DNA of 64,000 nucleotides from Salinivibrio sp. ES.052 (GTDB lineage Bacteria > Pseudomonadota > Gammaproteobacteria > Enterobacterales > Vibrionaceae): positions 614,121 to 678,120 of the forward strand of contig NZ_FSRI01000003.1 in assembly GCF_900141775.1 (NCBI RefSeq), in the 5' to 3' direction. Numbering within the stretch: position 1 is the first letter of the stretch; each line of letters opens with the position of its first letter. A program made the position numbers and the translations under genes. Positions 10,122 to 19,277 of this stretch are shown here, piece by piece. The notes under the pieces were generated by a model. The model searched no databases and had not been told where the DNA came from. It was given only the letters and a program-made list of their open reading frames with translations.

Positions 10122-10450
10122 CCAACGTCCCCTTCCTAAATTGATGAGATCGTTGATGACAACTCTCACTCACACTGAGCGACTCAGTATGAGGGCTCCT
10201 TTAATGAAAAATAAAAGGTATGCTAGTTAAAATGGCGTGTTGTCACATGAAACAATGTGCTTTGATGAAACTTTATGCGTTTAAGTGTCTAGCTGGCCAA
10301 AAAAATCGCTTTTCTTTGCGTTAGATCGATTCTGTGGCTGATTTTAAAGTAATTTGTCCGTAAACTACGCTCATCTGTTGAGAAAGCGCTCATGCTTTGA
10401 GCAGCTGACAACGTGAATCATTGTTTATCATTTTTTATTGGGAAATTGCT

Positions 10451-10525
10451 GTGGAAACTGCACTGGTCGTTGCTTTTATCACTGCTGCAGCCTGGATCGT
10501 TCGCCGTGAACGTGCTGCACAATAA
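10451..10525 (+). CDS. Possible 24-residue small membrane protein
   Basis: A GTG-initiated 24-codon frame with GGGAAAT upstream. The product is one hydrophobic helix (METALVVAFITAAAW) followed by a basic tail (IVRRERAAQ), the pattern of single-pass small membrane proteins. A strong terminator at 10577-10607 follows within 60 bases, so a short transcript covering only this frame is plausible. No family is recognised. The frame could be chance; conservation in related genomes would decide. Confidence 0.4.
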   Translation: METALVVAFITAAAWIVRRERAAQ

Positions 10526-10576
10526 ATAATTTGTCGATAAGATCCTTTTAGATATTCGTTTTATTCGACAAAGATG

Positions 10577-10609
10577 AAAAAGCCTTCTCGAAAAGAGAAG
10601 GCTTTTTAT
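10577..10609. terminator. Strong bidirectional terminator hairpin
   Basis: AAAAAGCCTTCTC (10577-10589) pairs with GAGAAGGCTTTTT (10595-10607) around a 5-nt loop. It ends the possible small-protein transcript and faces the minus-strand gene at 10647. Confidence 0.9.
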
Positions 10610-10646
10610 TATGCCGAATGGCCATGCGATGATGAATATTCATAGA

Positions 10647-10850
10647 TTAGCTATCATCGTAATCACCATCAGAAACATCATGAAAGTCTTCTACTTGGCT
10701 TACGGCCTGTAAATCAGCTGCGGGTTTTAACTGACGTCGCTGCAGCATCGCAACCTGCTCTTCCAAGCGGTGGGCTGTCTCAATATTACCTTCTTGATAG
10801 GCTTCTTGTATTTTTCGCTCAAATTCACCAATACGTTGACTCATCACCAT
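10647..10850 (-). CDS. Small conserved-looking coiled-coil protein, function unknown
   Basis: A 67-residue acidic/basic protein. Residues 5-40 (RIGEFERKIQEAYQEGNIETAHRLEEQ) predict an amphipathic helix or short coiled coil, and the C-terminus is acidic (DGDYDDS). The start ATG at 10850 has an excellent GGAGGG seven bases upstream, which supports real expression. It stands alone between a terminator and a gap before the beta-barrel gene. I do not recognise the family. Confidence 0.6.
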   Translation of the reverse strand: MVMSQRIGEFERKIQEAYQEGNIETAHRLEEQVAMLQRRQLKPAADLQAVSQVEDFHDVSDGDYDDS

Positions 10851-11007
10851 CGTTATACCCTCCGACAGTTTCTACGCACTTAAGACGCCCCTTTTTCAGT
10901 CGTAGTGACGTCTTCTACTTTAAATCTAGTTTAGATTAACAATATAACCAGTGAGAGAGGCGACAGAGTACGGTAACGCTAGGGGAGGTAAGGGTACCCA
11001 TTTTGTC

Positions 11008-11547
11008 TTAGTACAGGTACCTTACCGAAAAGATCAAGCGGTTTTGCTCTAGACCATTTGCACGCCATGTGGCACCAAGCGATAAGGTCTCGGTAGAATG
11101 AAAACGGCCACCAATTTCAACGAGACTGGTCGTGTCGTCTTGATCGAAGATAATGGATCCAACATAGAGATTAGCTTCAATCGGAGGAGCGACCCACGCG
11201 CGCATGCCAGCTCCAATCACAGTGGCAAATTCACCTGTATCATTCTGTATTTCTTTTGGACGCTTTAACCAAGCACCTTCAAGTTCGCCATATAAATCAA
11301 CTAAATCAGTAATCGGAGTATGGAAACCCACTCCTCCAGAGGTATACCAATCTCCTTCAAATTGGGTTCGGCCTTTTGCAACAAAATGGGCTCCTTCGGT
11401 AAAGGAAAAACGCGCAATACCTCCCAGCCCACTCGGATTGGCTAGAGTATTGACTTGGATGTGGTTATAGTCAAAGTTAGTTGCTTGAGCTGTTGGTACC
11501 CAGAGGCATGTTGTGAATAGTGCGCTAGTGGCTAAGCGTGTGATCAC
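11008..11547 (-). CDS. Putative small outer-membrane beta-barrel protein
   Basis: A signal peptide (ATSALFTTCLWVPTAQA) is followed by about 150 residues of alternating beta strands. The C-terminus is aromatic (FSVRYLY), the recognition signal for outer-membrane assembly. The GTG at 11547 is preferred over the ATG at 11574 because GGAG lies eight bases before it and the signal then has normal length. It probably forms an eight- to ten-stranded barrel; ligand and role are unknown. No neighbouring gene shares its strand, so it is likely monocistronic. Confidence 0.65.
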   Translation of the reverse strand: MITRLATSALFTTCLWVPTAQATNFDYNHIQVNTLANPSGLGGIARFSFTEGAHFVAKGRTQFEGDWYTSGGVGFHTPITDLVDLYGELEGAWLKRPKEIQNDTGEFATVIGAGMRAWVAPPIEANLYVGSIIFDQDDTTSLVEIGGRFHSTETLSLGATWRANGLEQNRLIFSVRYLY

Positions 11548-11694
11548 ATTATTTACTCCTTTTATTTTTAACATCAGTGTAATAGCTTCAATGGAATGAG
11601 CGCAATATTAAGGTAGGGGTGATATTGTTAATTTATGCGATCACGCATGTCTTGTTCATTGCCGACCCTTATCATTATGTCAATTTTATAACTG

Positions 11695-11721
11695 TTTTTA
11701 CATTGGTTGAATCCGTAAAAA
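11695..11721. promoter_or_regulatory. Inverted repeat upstream of aroG, possible operator
   Basis: TTTTTAC (11695-11701) and GTAAAAA (11715-11721) form an inverted repeat about 100 bases before aroG. The half-sites resemble the TGTAAA/TTTACA halves of a TyrR box, but the spacing is wrong for a canonical one. Assignment to aroG control is inference. Confidence 0.3.
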
Positions 11722-11819
11722 AATGTTTGCACAAGGCGCTTCATCAAGTTAGCGTAAAGGCGTAGAGTGAGAAACCTAGCCAGCGAGCTAGAAATAAAAA
11801 GCAAACACAGGATTAGCCC

Positions 11820-12902
11820 ATGAGTGTACACCCAACCGATGACGTTAGAATTGACCAAATAAAAGAACTCCTTCCACCTATCGCTGTACTGGAAAAGTTT
11901 CCAGCGACCGACGCGGCGGAACACACCGTATTTAATGCACGTCAGGCGATCCATAAGATCTTAAACGACCAAGACGATCGTTTGGTTGTCGTTGTAGGGC
12001 CTTGCTCTATTCATGACCCTAATGCTGCGCGCGATTACGCCAAAAAACTTAAACAGCTGCGTGAGACATTAAGTGCTGATTTGGAAGTGGTGATGCGTGT
12101 CTACTTTGAAAAGCCGCGCACTACCGTTGGATGGAAAGGGCTGATTAATGACCCTTATTTAGACAACAGTTTTAAAATTAATGATGGTTTACGTTTAGGA
12201 CGTCAACTGCTTCTCGATATTGCAGACTCAGGGCTCCCTGCTGCCGGAGAATTTTTAGATATGATCACCCCGCAATATATGGCGGATTTGATCAGCTGGG
12301 GGGCCATCGGGGCGCGAACAACAGAGTCTCAGGTTCACCGAGAACTCGCCTCTGGGCTATCATGTCCTGTTGGGTTTAAAAATGGCACAGATGGGAATAT
12401 CAAAATTGCCACGGATGCCATTCGCTCAGCGAGTTCACCGCACCAGTTTTTATCAGTGACCAAGTATGGACACTCTGCGATCGTCGCAACCGCAGGTAAT
12501 GAGGATTGTCATCTGATTTTACGTGGAGGCAAAACGCCTAATTATTACGCGGGTGATGTCGATCAGATCTGTGGGGCGCTGGCTGATGCTGGTTTACGGC
12601 AAAAATTGATGATTGATCTAAGCCATGCCAATAGCAGCAAACAATATCAAAAGCAGAAAGAAGTTAGCGAAGATGTGGCGGGGCAAATTGCAGCAGGCAA
12701 CAAAGCCATCTTTGGTGTGATGATCGAGAGTCATCTCGTCGAAGGTCGCCAAGATTTAACGGACGGTCAGTCGCTTACCTATGGTCAAAGCATTACGGAC
12801 GGTTGTATTGGTTGGGAAGATACTGAGAGAGTACTCCATCAATTGGCGGCTTCTGTGCGTGCACGTCGTGAAAAGACGCCGCCGCTCAGTGAATCCGCTT
12901 AA
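11820..12902 (+). CDS. aroG: 3-deoxy-7-phosphoheptulonate (DAHP) synthase, AroG type
   Basis: Catalyses phosphoenolpyruvate plus erythrose 4-phosphate to DAHP, the first step of the shikimate pathway to Phe, Tyr and Trp. At 360 residues it matches class I alpha AroG/AroF/AroH length and is closely AroG-like across its whole extent: GPCSIHDP, RVYFEKPRTTVGWKG, GEFLDMITPQY, GARTTESQVHRELASG, GFKNGTDG and DLSHANSSKQ. These carry the metal and substrate residues (Cys in GPCSIH, Lys in FKNGTDG, His and Glu later). The start ATG has AGGA eight bases upstream. The Phe-sensitive class is the best match, but feedback specificity was not tested. Two hairpins follow the gene. Confidence 0.95.
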   Translation: MSVHPTDDVRIDQIKELLPPIAVLEKFPATDAAEHTVFNARQAIHKILNDQDDRLVVVVGPCSIHDPNAARDYAKKLKQLRETLSADLEVVMRVYFEKPRTTVGWKGLINDPYLDNSFKINDGLRLGRQLLLDIADSGLPAAGEFLDMITPQYMADLISWGAIGARTTESQVHRELASGLSCPVGFKNGTDGNIKIATDAIRSASSPHQFLSVTKYGHSAIVATAGNEDCHLILRGGKTPNYYAGDVDQICGALADAGLRQKLMIDLSHANSSKQYQKQKEVSEDVAGQIAAGNKAIFGVMIESHLVEGRQDLTDGQSLTYGQSITDGCIGWEDTERVLHQLAASVRARREKTPPLSESA

Positions 12903-12925
12903 TTGCGTCTGTTGGGTAACAAGAA

Positions 12926-12944
12926 GCCCCCAACCGGTGGGGGC
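12926..12944. terminator. GC-rich hairpin after aroG
   Basis: GCCCCCA (12926-12932) pairs with TGGGGGC (12938-12944) around ACCGG. It lacks a T run and may act as a transcript-end stabiliser with the next hairpin. Confidence 0.5.
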
Positions 12945-12954
12945 GAATCACAGG

Positions 12955-12985
12955 GGTCAGTGCATGGCACTGACCTTTCTTATTT
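12955..12985. terminator. Terminator between convergent aroG and DUF3069 gene
   Basis: GGTCAGTGC (12955-12963) pairs with GCACTGACC (12967-12975), followed by a T-rich run that overlaps the end of the minus-strand gene. Confidence 0.75.
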
Positions 12986-13405
12986 TTGGAAAATCGCTTG
13001 AAACTCACGTTTGAGACCACCTTTCAAGCGTGCTTGCTTAAGCTGCTTAGCAAGGTCTTTTATACACGTATTTAAGACGTCATCAAGGACTTGTGCTTTA
13101 TAGTGCTCACGCTCTTCATGGGACATATCATCAAGGTTGACTTTTTCGAGCTCGCTTAATGTATCTAAGCCTGCGTAACTTTGACTAATTGCAACCAATG
13201 CATGAAATTGATCGTAGTTGTCGAGGACATTTTGCGCACTGGTGGGCAATTTCTCCCAAGCTTCTCGAACACTTGGCCCAGAGGCATCATGAACAGAAGC
13301 AATCATGGTGTACATCACTTCAGGCGCTTTTTCGTAGCGAATAACACATTGTAGTTCGGGAGAGAAACTATCAAAACTCACCGGTGTTAGGTTGATATCG
13401 GACAT
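12980..13405 (-). CDS. DUF3069-like family protein
   Basis: A 141-residue soluble, helical, acidic protein with no signal peptide. Length, sequence character and position between aroG and a bactofilin gene match the DUF3069 proteins of Vibrionaceae as I remember them; that is recall, not a search. It starts 13 bases after the bactofilin stop codon on the same strand, with AAGGAGAA directly before its ATG, so the two are probably co-transcribed. No catalytic motif is visible and the function is unknown. Confidence 0.65.
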   Translation of the reverse strand: MSDINLTPVSFDSFSPELQCVIRYEKAPEVMYTMIASVHDASGPSVREAWEKLPTSAQNVLDNYDQFHALVAISQSYAGLDTLSELEKVNLDDMSHEEREHYKAQVLDDVLNTCIKDLAKQLKQARLKGGLKREFQAIFQK

Positions 13406-13418
13406 TCACCGATTCTCC

Positions 13419-13859
13419 TTACGATTGTTTAGATGAAGGTGGGGTTGGTTTCTTATCTTTGTTTTGTTTCGCTTCTACTCGAGTCTGATCGGCCAGCGGT
13501 ACGACGGTATCCGTGGATAAGGTTGCCCGGTTTTCGCCCGCGAGGAGCCCACCTTTTTCAATGGTCAGTTGCTCGGTATTCAGCACGCCTTTCATCTTTC
13601 CTTGTGAGAGTATATCAATAGCGTCTGCATCACATTGACCCTCTACCAAGCCGTTAACAGTGATGTGTTTGGCATGGATGGTACCTCGAAAGTGGCCGGA
13701 TGCAGAGATAACAACGGCATTAGCTTGAGTAATATTACCTTCCCCAAACCCGTCAATTTGAATATCCCCCTCAAGCTCGATATCACCGACAACCTTACAG
13801 TTTCTCGCGATGATCGATAAGCTATGATTTGGGTGCGATTTTGAATTAAACAGCCCCAT
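13419..13859 (-). CDS. Bactofilin (polymer-forming cytoskeletal protein)
   Basis: The central part of the protein is the repetitive right-handed beta-helix of bactofilins, with short Gly-containing turns: DIELEGDIQIDGFGEGNI, ASGHFRGTIHAKHITVNG and LSQGKMKGVLNTEQL. Bactofilins self-assemble into filaments without nucleotide and scaffold cell-envelope or motility functions. The ATG at 13859 (MGLFNSK) was chosen over the longer frame to 13925 because GGAG lies eight bases upstream and family members start with a short MGLF-type segment. The C-terminus is Lys/Pro-rich. It is first in a two-gene unit with the DUF3069-like gene. Confidence 0.88.
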   Translation of the reverse strand: MGLFNSKSHPNHSLSIIARNCKVVGDIELEGDIQIDGFGEGNITQANAVVISASGHFRGTIHAKHITVNGLVEGQCDADAIDILSQGKMKGVLNTEQLTIEKGGLLAGENRATLSTDTVVPLADQTRVEAKQNKDKKPTPPSSKQS

Positions 13860-14080
13860 GTCGCGCACTCCACAAACTTCATTTATCCTAAGTATATCAT
13901 TAGCGATGCACGGATGGAGTCTCATTAGCGTCGAACTCCTTGTTTAAGGTGTGATCCTGCTACCAGTATTCAGGTCTGATAAGAGATGCTGCTTTATTAT
14001 GCGTTTACCACTATTGAGATTGCTTGGCGCGCAGTCAGTTGATATAAATCGATTAATCGGAGCAACTTAAGGGACAGCAT

Positions 14081-14728
14081 ATGTCCATGGAACTCTCACC
14101 GTACCAGCAGCGTGTTATCGGTTGTTTATTGGAGAAAGAAGTCACTACCCCCGATCATTATCCGTTAACACTGAATGCGTTGACGACGGCGGTGAATCAG
14201 AAAAGCAATCGTGATCCAGTGTATGAATTAACGGAATCAGATGTATTAGACGTTGTGAATCAGTTAGTTGATGCACGGTTAGTGAGCCCGCAAGAGGGCA
14301 GTGGCAGTCGTGTGACAAAGTATCAACATCGGTTTTGCAACACGCCGTTTGGTGACTTAACCCTCTCTGACCAGCAAAAGGCGGCGCTTTGTGTTCTATT
14401 GCTACGCGGTGCTCAGACACCGGGAGAATTACGCACACGGACTCAGCGCCTTTGCTCCTTTAGCGATGTGGCAGAAGTCGAGGCGACGCTCACTAGCATG
14501 GCGAATCACAACTGGGTAGAGAAATTGCCCAGAGAAGCGGGGAAACGTGAAGCACGTTATAAACACCAATTTGCTGATGCTGCCACTTCTACGACTGTCG
14601 CGATGCTGGGTGAGGAAACAGTGCCAAGTACCGCCGCCGAACACTTGTCATTGACGCAGCGTGTCACGGCACTCGAACAAGAGGTGGCAGATTTGCGGCA
14701 AATGCTCCAAACCGCCCTGGGTCAATAA
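14081..14728 (+). CDS. yceH: YceH family (DUF480) protein
   Basis: 215 residues with the DUF480 pattern: MELSPYQQRVIGCLLEKEVTTPDHYPLTLNAL, QKSNRDPV, and a second winged-helix half with LRTRTQRLCSF and NHNWVEKLPREAGKREARY. The C-terminal heptads (VTALEQEVADLRQMLQ) predict a coiled coil for dimer contact. YceH proteins are two tandem winged-helix domains; their cellular role is not settled. The gene runs six bases into a GIY-YIG gene on the same strand, so the two are likely co-transcribed. The ATG at 14087 is an alternative start. Confidence 0.9.
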   Translation: MSMELSPYQQRVIGCLLEKEVTTPDHYPLTLNALTTAVNQKSNRDPVYELTESDVLDVVNQLVDARLVSPQEGSGSRVTKYQHRFCNTPFGDLTLSDQQKAALCVLLLRGAQTPGELRTRTQRLCSFSDVAEVEATLTSMANHNWVEKLPREAGKREARYKHQFADAATSTTVAMLGEETVPSTAAEHLSLTQRVTALEQEVADLRQMLQTALGQ

Positions 14729-14734
14729 TCCAAT

Positions 14735-14992
14735 ATGGAAACGCTTTGGTTTGTATATTTGATTCGAACCCGCCAAGGCCACTTGTATTGTGGCGTGACC
14801 ACCGATGTATCACGCCGGTTAGCTCAGCATACCAAAGGTAAAGGGGCACGTGCTTTGCGCGGTAAAGGCCCGCTATCGCTGGCATGGTATTCTGAGCCCA
14901 TGGAAAAACGTGCGGCGATGCAACGTGAGTGGGAAATTAAACAGTGGCCGAAAAAGCGCAAAGAGATGTTATGTGCCTGCTTTAGGAGTTGA
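14735..14992 (+). CDS. GIY-YIG nuclease superfamily protein, YhbQ-like
   Basis: An 85-residue single-domain GIY-YIG protein. FVYLIRTRQGHLYCGVTTDVSRRLAQH carries the paired motif in the usual variant (VYLI...LYCG), followed by the catalytic-type Arg, His and Glu (AAMQREWEIKQWPKKRKE). YhbQ/UPF0213 members are small nucleases linked to DNA repair or exonuclease activity, and the exact role is unclear. The start lies six bases after the yceH stop. It converges on the GGDEF/EAL gene, whose end overlaps by about ten bases. Confidence 0.85.
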   Translation: METLWFVYLIRTRQGHLYCGVTTDVSRRLAQHTKGKGARALRGKGPLSLAWYSEPMEKRAAMQREWEIKQWPKKRKEMLCACFRS

Positions 14993-17230
14993 ATCGTCGT
15001 GCCGTTGAGTGTGATTTTTTTAGCGTGGCCATCAGTTGATTCAGGTTCATTGAAGGGTAATACAAATGTCCCTGAGCGTACCGGCAACCCATGCCGTATA
15101 AAAAATTCTGTTGCTCTTCTCGTTCCACCCCTTCAGCGACAACTTTAAGTTTGAGTAGTTGTGCCATATTGATGACGGCTTGACAGATCACGCTATCGTC
15201 TTTGCTCCGTGGCAGATCAGCAACGAAACTACGATCGATTTTGACGGTGTCGACGGGAAAGTGCTTGAGATAAGCCAGTGATGAGTACCCGGTACCAAAA
15301 TCATCAATTGCTAGAGAGACACCAGCCGCCGCCAGGGTATGTAAGGTTTGTTGATTTTGCGTCAGGTTCTCGATGAAGACTTGTTCGGTTAACTCAATTT
15401 GAACGCGTTCGGGGGAATATGGTGGCGTTTAATTGCCTGTAGAATAGTATCGGCAAGAATTTTGTCTTGAAATTCGTGCCCAGAGATATTGATGGCGATG
15501 GCAGGAGGGGCGCATTCTTCGACAAGCAGGGTGGCATAGCTTTCAAGCGCTTTATCGACGACCCAAGCACCCAGTTGTCTGATTAACCCCGTGTCTTCAG
15601 CCGTGCGTATGATCGTGTCAGGAGAAATCACAGCGCCGGCTGTGTCTTGCCAACGTACAAGTGCCTCGATGCCAGCAATGTTATGTGTTTCTAAATCGAT
15701 TTGCGGTTGAAAATGAAGGCTTAACTCATGGCCCTGGATCGCTTTTCGAATGGCGTATTCGGTATCTTTTTTCTGATGGAGATGATCTCGCATTGCCATT
15801 TGAAAGACAACGACTCGATGGTGGTTTAATTGACGGGCACGATGTGCCGCAGTGTCAGCATGGCGTAATAACTCTTGAGCAGGCATAGAGGCGTCATAGC
15901 GATAGCTAATGCCAATTGCGCAAGTGGCAATGATTTCTTTCCCCTCCTGGATAAACGGTTGCTCAAGTGCGTGACGGATATGTTTAGCGTACACCTCTGC
16001 TTTTAACGGAGGGAGGTCGGTACCTACGATGGCAAATTGATCGTCACTGATTTTGGCTAAGTAATTGTCGCTATACCTTAGTCGCTGCAAACGGTGAGTC
16101 AATTCCACCATCAGAGCATCATGCACAGAATGCCCATACAAGTCATTGATTTCTTTTATATTATCAACATCTATACAAATAAGAGCAAGGTCGAGCCGAT
16201 GGGAGATAGATTCATACAGTCGGTTTTGAATATGATCGGTTAACGCATGACGATTAGGTAAATAGGTGAGTGGATCATGGTTAGCAACAAAGTGAAGTTG
16301 ATGCTCCACATCTTTGCGTTGCTCCATCTCATTTTTTAAGTAATCAATGGTTGTTTGTGCGGCTCGGCGCGACATCAAATTCACTTCGGCCAGATACAAG
16401 GCGATACCCAGAAGAAAGGCCACGATCATGCCTGCGATATAAATCAATATGGGTAAAGAAATAAACTGATTGGCACCGGGCTCTTGCCAGAGTGTCAGTG
16501 TCATCGATGGTTGAACGCCAATTAATGCTAATTGAATCTTGCTACTAGCCGCAAAGCGATTGATATTATTACCGAATAGCACTCGGTCGCCATCAAGAGT
16601 CGTGATAGTAAGGTGCTGGTATTCATCCAGGTACTTATTTTCTACTTTTCGGATTAATGCTTCGAGGTTGATTGTCGCGCCAAGAAAGTGACTAGGTGCA
16701 GTCCGATTGTGGGTATAAATGGGGTAGGCAATATGCCACTGGCTCATGCGTTCAGGTGGGGTTGCATTGAGTTGGGGATCTTGTTCACCAATAATATTGA
16801 ATGAAAATGTTGGTTTGGCACTATCGCGTTGTTGCGTTGTCTGCCAACTGATTTTCTGTTGGTGATCAGCCCAGAATAAAGAGGTGAAATAGCTATTTTC
16901 CCCAAGCGCTTGTTGGGCTAAAGCATGCCAAGTAGAGAAGGTAGAGGGGACATTTTTTTCTATGTCGCTGGCTAAACGGCTTAAGCGGTTAAGATGCTCG
17001 TTCACCTCCAGTGAGATAGCCCCCGAAAATGACTGAACTTCCACATCTAGCAGCTGATCGATGCGTTGGGTTTGCTGCGTTTGTGCCGTTTTGTATAACA
17101 AAAAAGTGGCAATTAAAACACCAAAGCAAATCATCGCAATCGCGATTATCGACCGGCCACGCGGCTGTGAAGACCGTCTAGCAATGGTCAGAGGGTCGTC
17201 TATATGAGCATTCAATATAGATAAAGGCAT
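14982..17230 (-). pseudogene. Membrane GGDEF-EAL c-di-GMP protein, frameshifted in the EAL domain
   Basis: The frame from 17230 encodes an N-terminal TM helix (IIAIAMICFGVLIATFLLY), a periplasmic sensor region of about 200 residues, and a second TM (LIYIAGMIVAFLLGIALYL). A degenerate GGDEF domain (ISDDQF in place of GGDEF, so probably no cyclase activity) and the EAL domain (EALVRW) follow. It stops at 15389. The rest of EAL continues in another frame: ELTEQ, IDDFGTGYSS, DRSFV and AEGVE, to 14982. The break is a run of five C on the coding strand (15411-15415); six would restore one protein of about 750 residues with a complete phosphodiesterase site. It may be a true mutation, a slippage switch or a sequencing error. 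Confidence 0.85.
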
Positions 17231-17387
17231 GAGATTTGCGATTCCACCGTCATAGTCTGATTGTAGCGCTAAGATGCTTCAATTGCGCGTTTCAATGGTA
17301 AGACAGAACTGGCATGTCATCTCTTACCTTTAAGATAAATGAGACAAGAAACCAAAGGGCAATCGTCACTGATCGTCGTCATTAAAT

Positions 17388-17461
17388 TGTACAACTAAAA
17401 AAATTTGTACAATTTTGATCTATCTTCTACCTTGAGTTGTACAAGATAATATGAATGTACA
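17388..17461. promoter_or_regulatory. Two TGTACA-N12-TGTACA operators upstream of the photolyase operon
   Basis: TGTACA occurs at 17388-17393, 17406-17411, 17438-17443 and 17456-17461. Each pair is separated by exactly 12 bases. The spacing and half-site equal the operator described, as I recall, for LitR-type MerR regulators (T(G/A)TACA-N12-TGTA(C/T)A). A GATAAT box (17445-17450) lies inside the second element, so bound protein would cover the promoter. The operon downstream encodes a MerR protein, which suggests autoregulation. Confidence 0.75.
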
Positions 17462-17503
17462 AGTGTGTAGCATGAGCTGCATAGTCAGTGATAGAGGTGA
17501 GGC

Positions 17504-18457
17504 ATGTCGTTTCCTGTTGGTGTAAGCGCCTGTGTAATCGGTGAGAAAGTCCGCTTTGACAGTGGACATAAGCGTAGCTCATTTGTAAGTAAAGAGTTGT
17601 CACCTTACGTTGATTTTGTCCCTGTTTGTCCTGAAGTCGGTATCGGATTACCCGTACCAAGGCCAGCTATCAGATTGGTCGATAACGGGGATCTGTCGGT
17701 GAGGTTGGTAGAAACACGGGATCAAGAAAAAGACTATACGGACAAAATGGAGGCGTTTAGTGAGCGTAAAGCTGATGATCTTGCGCACAAAGAATTACGC
17801 GGGTACATCGTGTGTGCTAAATCACCGACCTGTGGGATGGAGCGGGTTAAAGTTTATCGTGAAAACGGTTATGCCTCAGACATTTCTGGCGTTGGCCTCT
17901 ACACCCAAGCACTCATGAAACGGATGCCTTGGTTGCCTATCGAAGAAGATGGACGGCTTAATGATCCCATCCTAAGGGAAAATTTTGTATTTCGTCTATT
18001 TGCGTTAGATGATCTTTACAAACGTGTTGAGAAGGGAGTAACAAAAAAAGCCTTGGTCGACTTTCACTCGCGCTACAAGCTGGTGCTCATGGCGCACTCC
18101 CCCGAGCGGTATCGAGAGCTGGGCCGATTTATGGCAAACATTGGTCATTATGATATTGATGCCTTTTTTGAACAGTATCGGACAGCGTTCATGCAGGCGA
18201 TAACCATTCGTGCGACGCGTAAAAAGCACACCAATGTGCTGATGCATCTGCAAGGTTACTTTAAAAACAATCTTGATAAGGGGCAGAAAGCAGAGCTTGC
18301 CAATCTAATCCACGCCTATCGTCAGGGCACCATGCCGCTGCTCGCACCACTGACGTTGATTTCACATCACCTGCACAACAATCCAGATGAGTACCTGGCG
18401 AGCCAAGTTTATCTAAAGCCGTATCCTGATGCGCTAAGGTTGCGTTATGGCTTGTGA
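17504..18457 (+). CDS. DUF523-DUF1722 fusion protein (YbgA type)
   Basis: 317 residues. The N-terminal DUF523 half has GVSACVIGEKVRFDSGHKRS, a CPE segment (VPVCPEVGIGLPVPRP) and a CxxxPTCG cluster (VCAKSPTCGME), typical of predicted metal-binding sites. The C-terminal DUF1722 half contains the conserved YKLVLMAHSPERYRELG. Fusions of these domains often sit beside photolyase genes; the biochemical role is unsettled. It is the first gene of the operon behind the TGTACA operators, with GAGGTGAGG before its ATG, and it overlaps the MerR gene by 11 bases. Confidence 0.88.
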   Translation: MSFPVGVSACVIGEKVRFDSGHKRSSFVSKELSPYVDFVPVCPEVGIGLPVPRPAIRLVDNGDLSVRLVETRDQEKDYTDKMEAFSERKADDLAHKELRGYIVCAKSPTCGMERVKVYRENGYASDISGVGLYTQALMKRMPWLPIEEDGRLNDPILRENFVFRLFALDDLYKRVEKGVTKKALVDFHSRYKLVLMAHSPERYRELGRFMANIGHYDIDAFFEQYRTAFMQAITIRATRKKHTNVLMHLQGYFKNNLDKGQKAELANLIHAYRQGTMPLLAPLTLISHHLHNNPDEYLASQVYLKPYPDALRLRYGL

Positions 18458-19277
18458 AGCCTCGCATACGTTGACAATCAGTCAGGTTGCCGAACAAACC
18501 GGCGTAAACCCAGTTACTTTGCGTGCATGGCAGCGTCGTTATGGTCTTCTATCGCCAGCGAGAACGGCAAAGGGCCACCGACTATATAGTCAAGATGACG
18601 TTAGCACCATTACGCATATTTTACAGTGGTTAGATAAAGGCGTTCCGATCAGTAAGGTCAAGCCGCTGTTGATACAAACAGCGGCGCCTGTGGATGTGGA
18701 AGACGATAGTGTCGTACGCGATCTGATCGACTGTATTCATACTTTTTCGGTTCAACGCTTGGGGAAGTCACTTGATGTACTCCTCAAGGAGTATCCTTTT
18801 TACTGGCTAACTGAACATGTTTTAACACCGATTGATCAATGGCTCAGTCGCAACGATGGGGACGTTAGCGTGCTACAGCGCGATATGTGGGAGATCACGG
18901 TAATCGATAAGTGTCGATCGGCCATGGCAGCTAATGCTAAGCGAAATACCAAAGCCCGGTGTTGGTTGGTGTCACTTAATGCAACCAGTGAGTACCAACG
19001 TGTGCTAATGGCAATGTCACTCAATGAAAAAGGTTACAACGTCACTACGTTAGCCCAGCCACACAGTCAACTAAGCCTAATACTGGAGGTCATGCGTGAA
19101 CAGCAGGTAAAGACGCTTGCTGTGATGGCAGACCACCGGCTAGATCGTACACAGCTTAACCAATTGCGGCTTTGTTTATCTCAGAATGAGATCCAAGTAG
19201 TGAGCCAGGCATTTATTTGTTCCGTACACGGTGACGAACTCGACGATCTTAGGGAGAACAAAACGTTATGCATTTAA
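18447..19277 (+). CDS. MerR family regulator, LitR/CarH-like
   Basis: An N-terminal MerR winged helix (LTISQVAEQTGVNPVTLRAWQRRYGLLSPARTAKGHRLYS) is followed by a helical linker and a C-terminal Rossmann-like region as in CarH/LitR photoregulators. Those proteins bind adenosylcobalamin through a His in an E-x-H-x-x-G-like motif. Here the matching stretch reads NATSEYQRVLMAMSLNEKG and has no such His, so it may not bind B12. It overlaps its neighbours on both sides (11 bases upstream, 10 downstream), placing it firmly in the photolyase operon. It is the probable ligand for the TGTACA operators at 17388-17461, which is inference. Confidence 0.82.
   Translation: MACEASHTLTISQVAEQTGVNPVTLRAWQRRYGLLSPARTAKGHRLYSQDDVSTITHILQWLDKGVPISKVKPLLIQTAAPVDVEDDSVVRDLIDCIHTFSVQRLGKSLDVLLKEYPFYWLTEHVLTPIDQWLSRNDGDVSVLQRDMWEITVIDKCRSAMAANAKRNTKARCWLVSLNATSEYQRVLMAMSLNEKGYNVTTLAQPHSQLSLILEVMREQQVKTLAVMADHRLDRTQLNQLRLCLSQNEIQVVSQAFICSVHGDELDDLRENKTLCI

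Noticed and set aside
9931..10230. A plus-strand frame with a Leu-Ser repeat over the CTTTCT tract
   Set aside because: It overlaps the end of the helicase gene and its composition is dictated by the microsatellite; no start site or family supports it.
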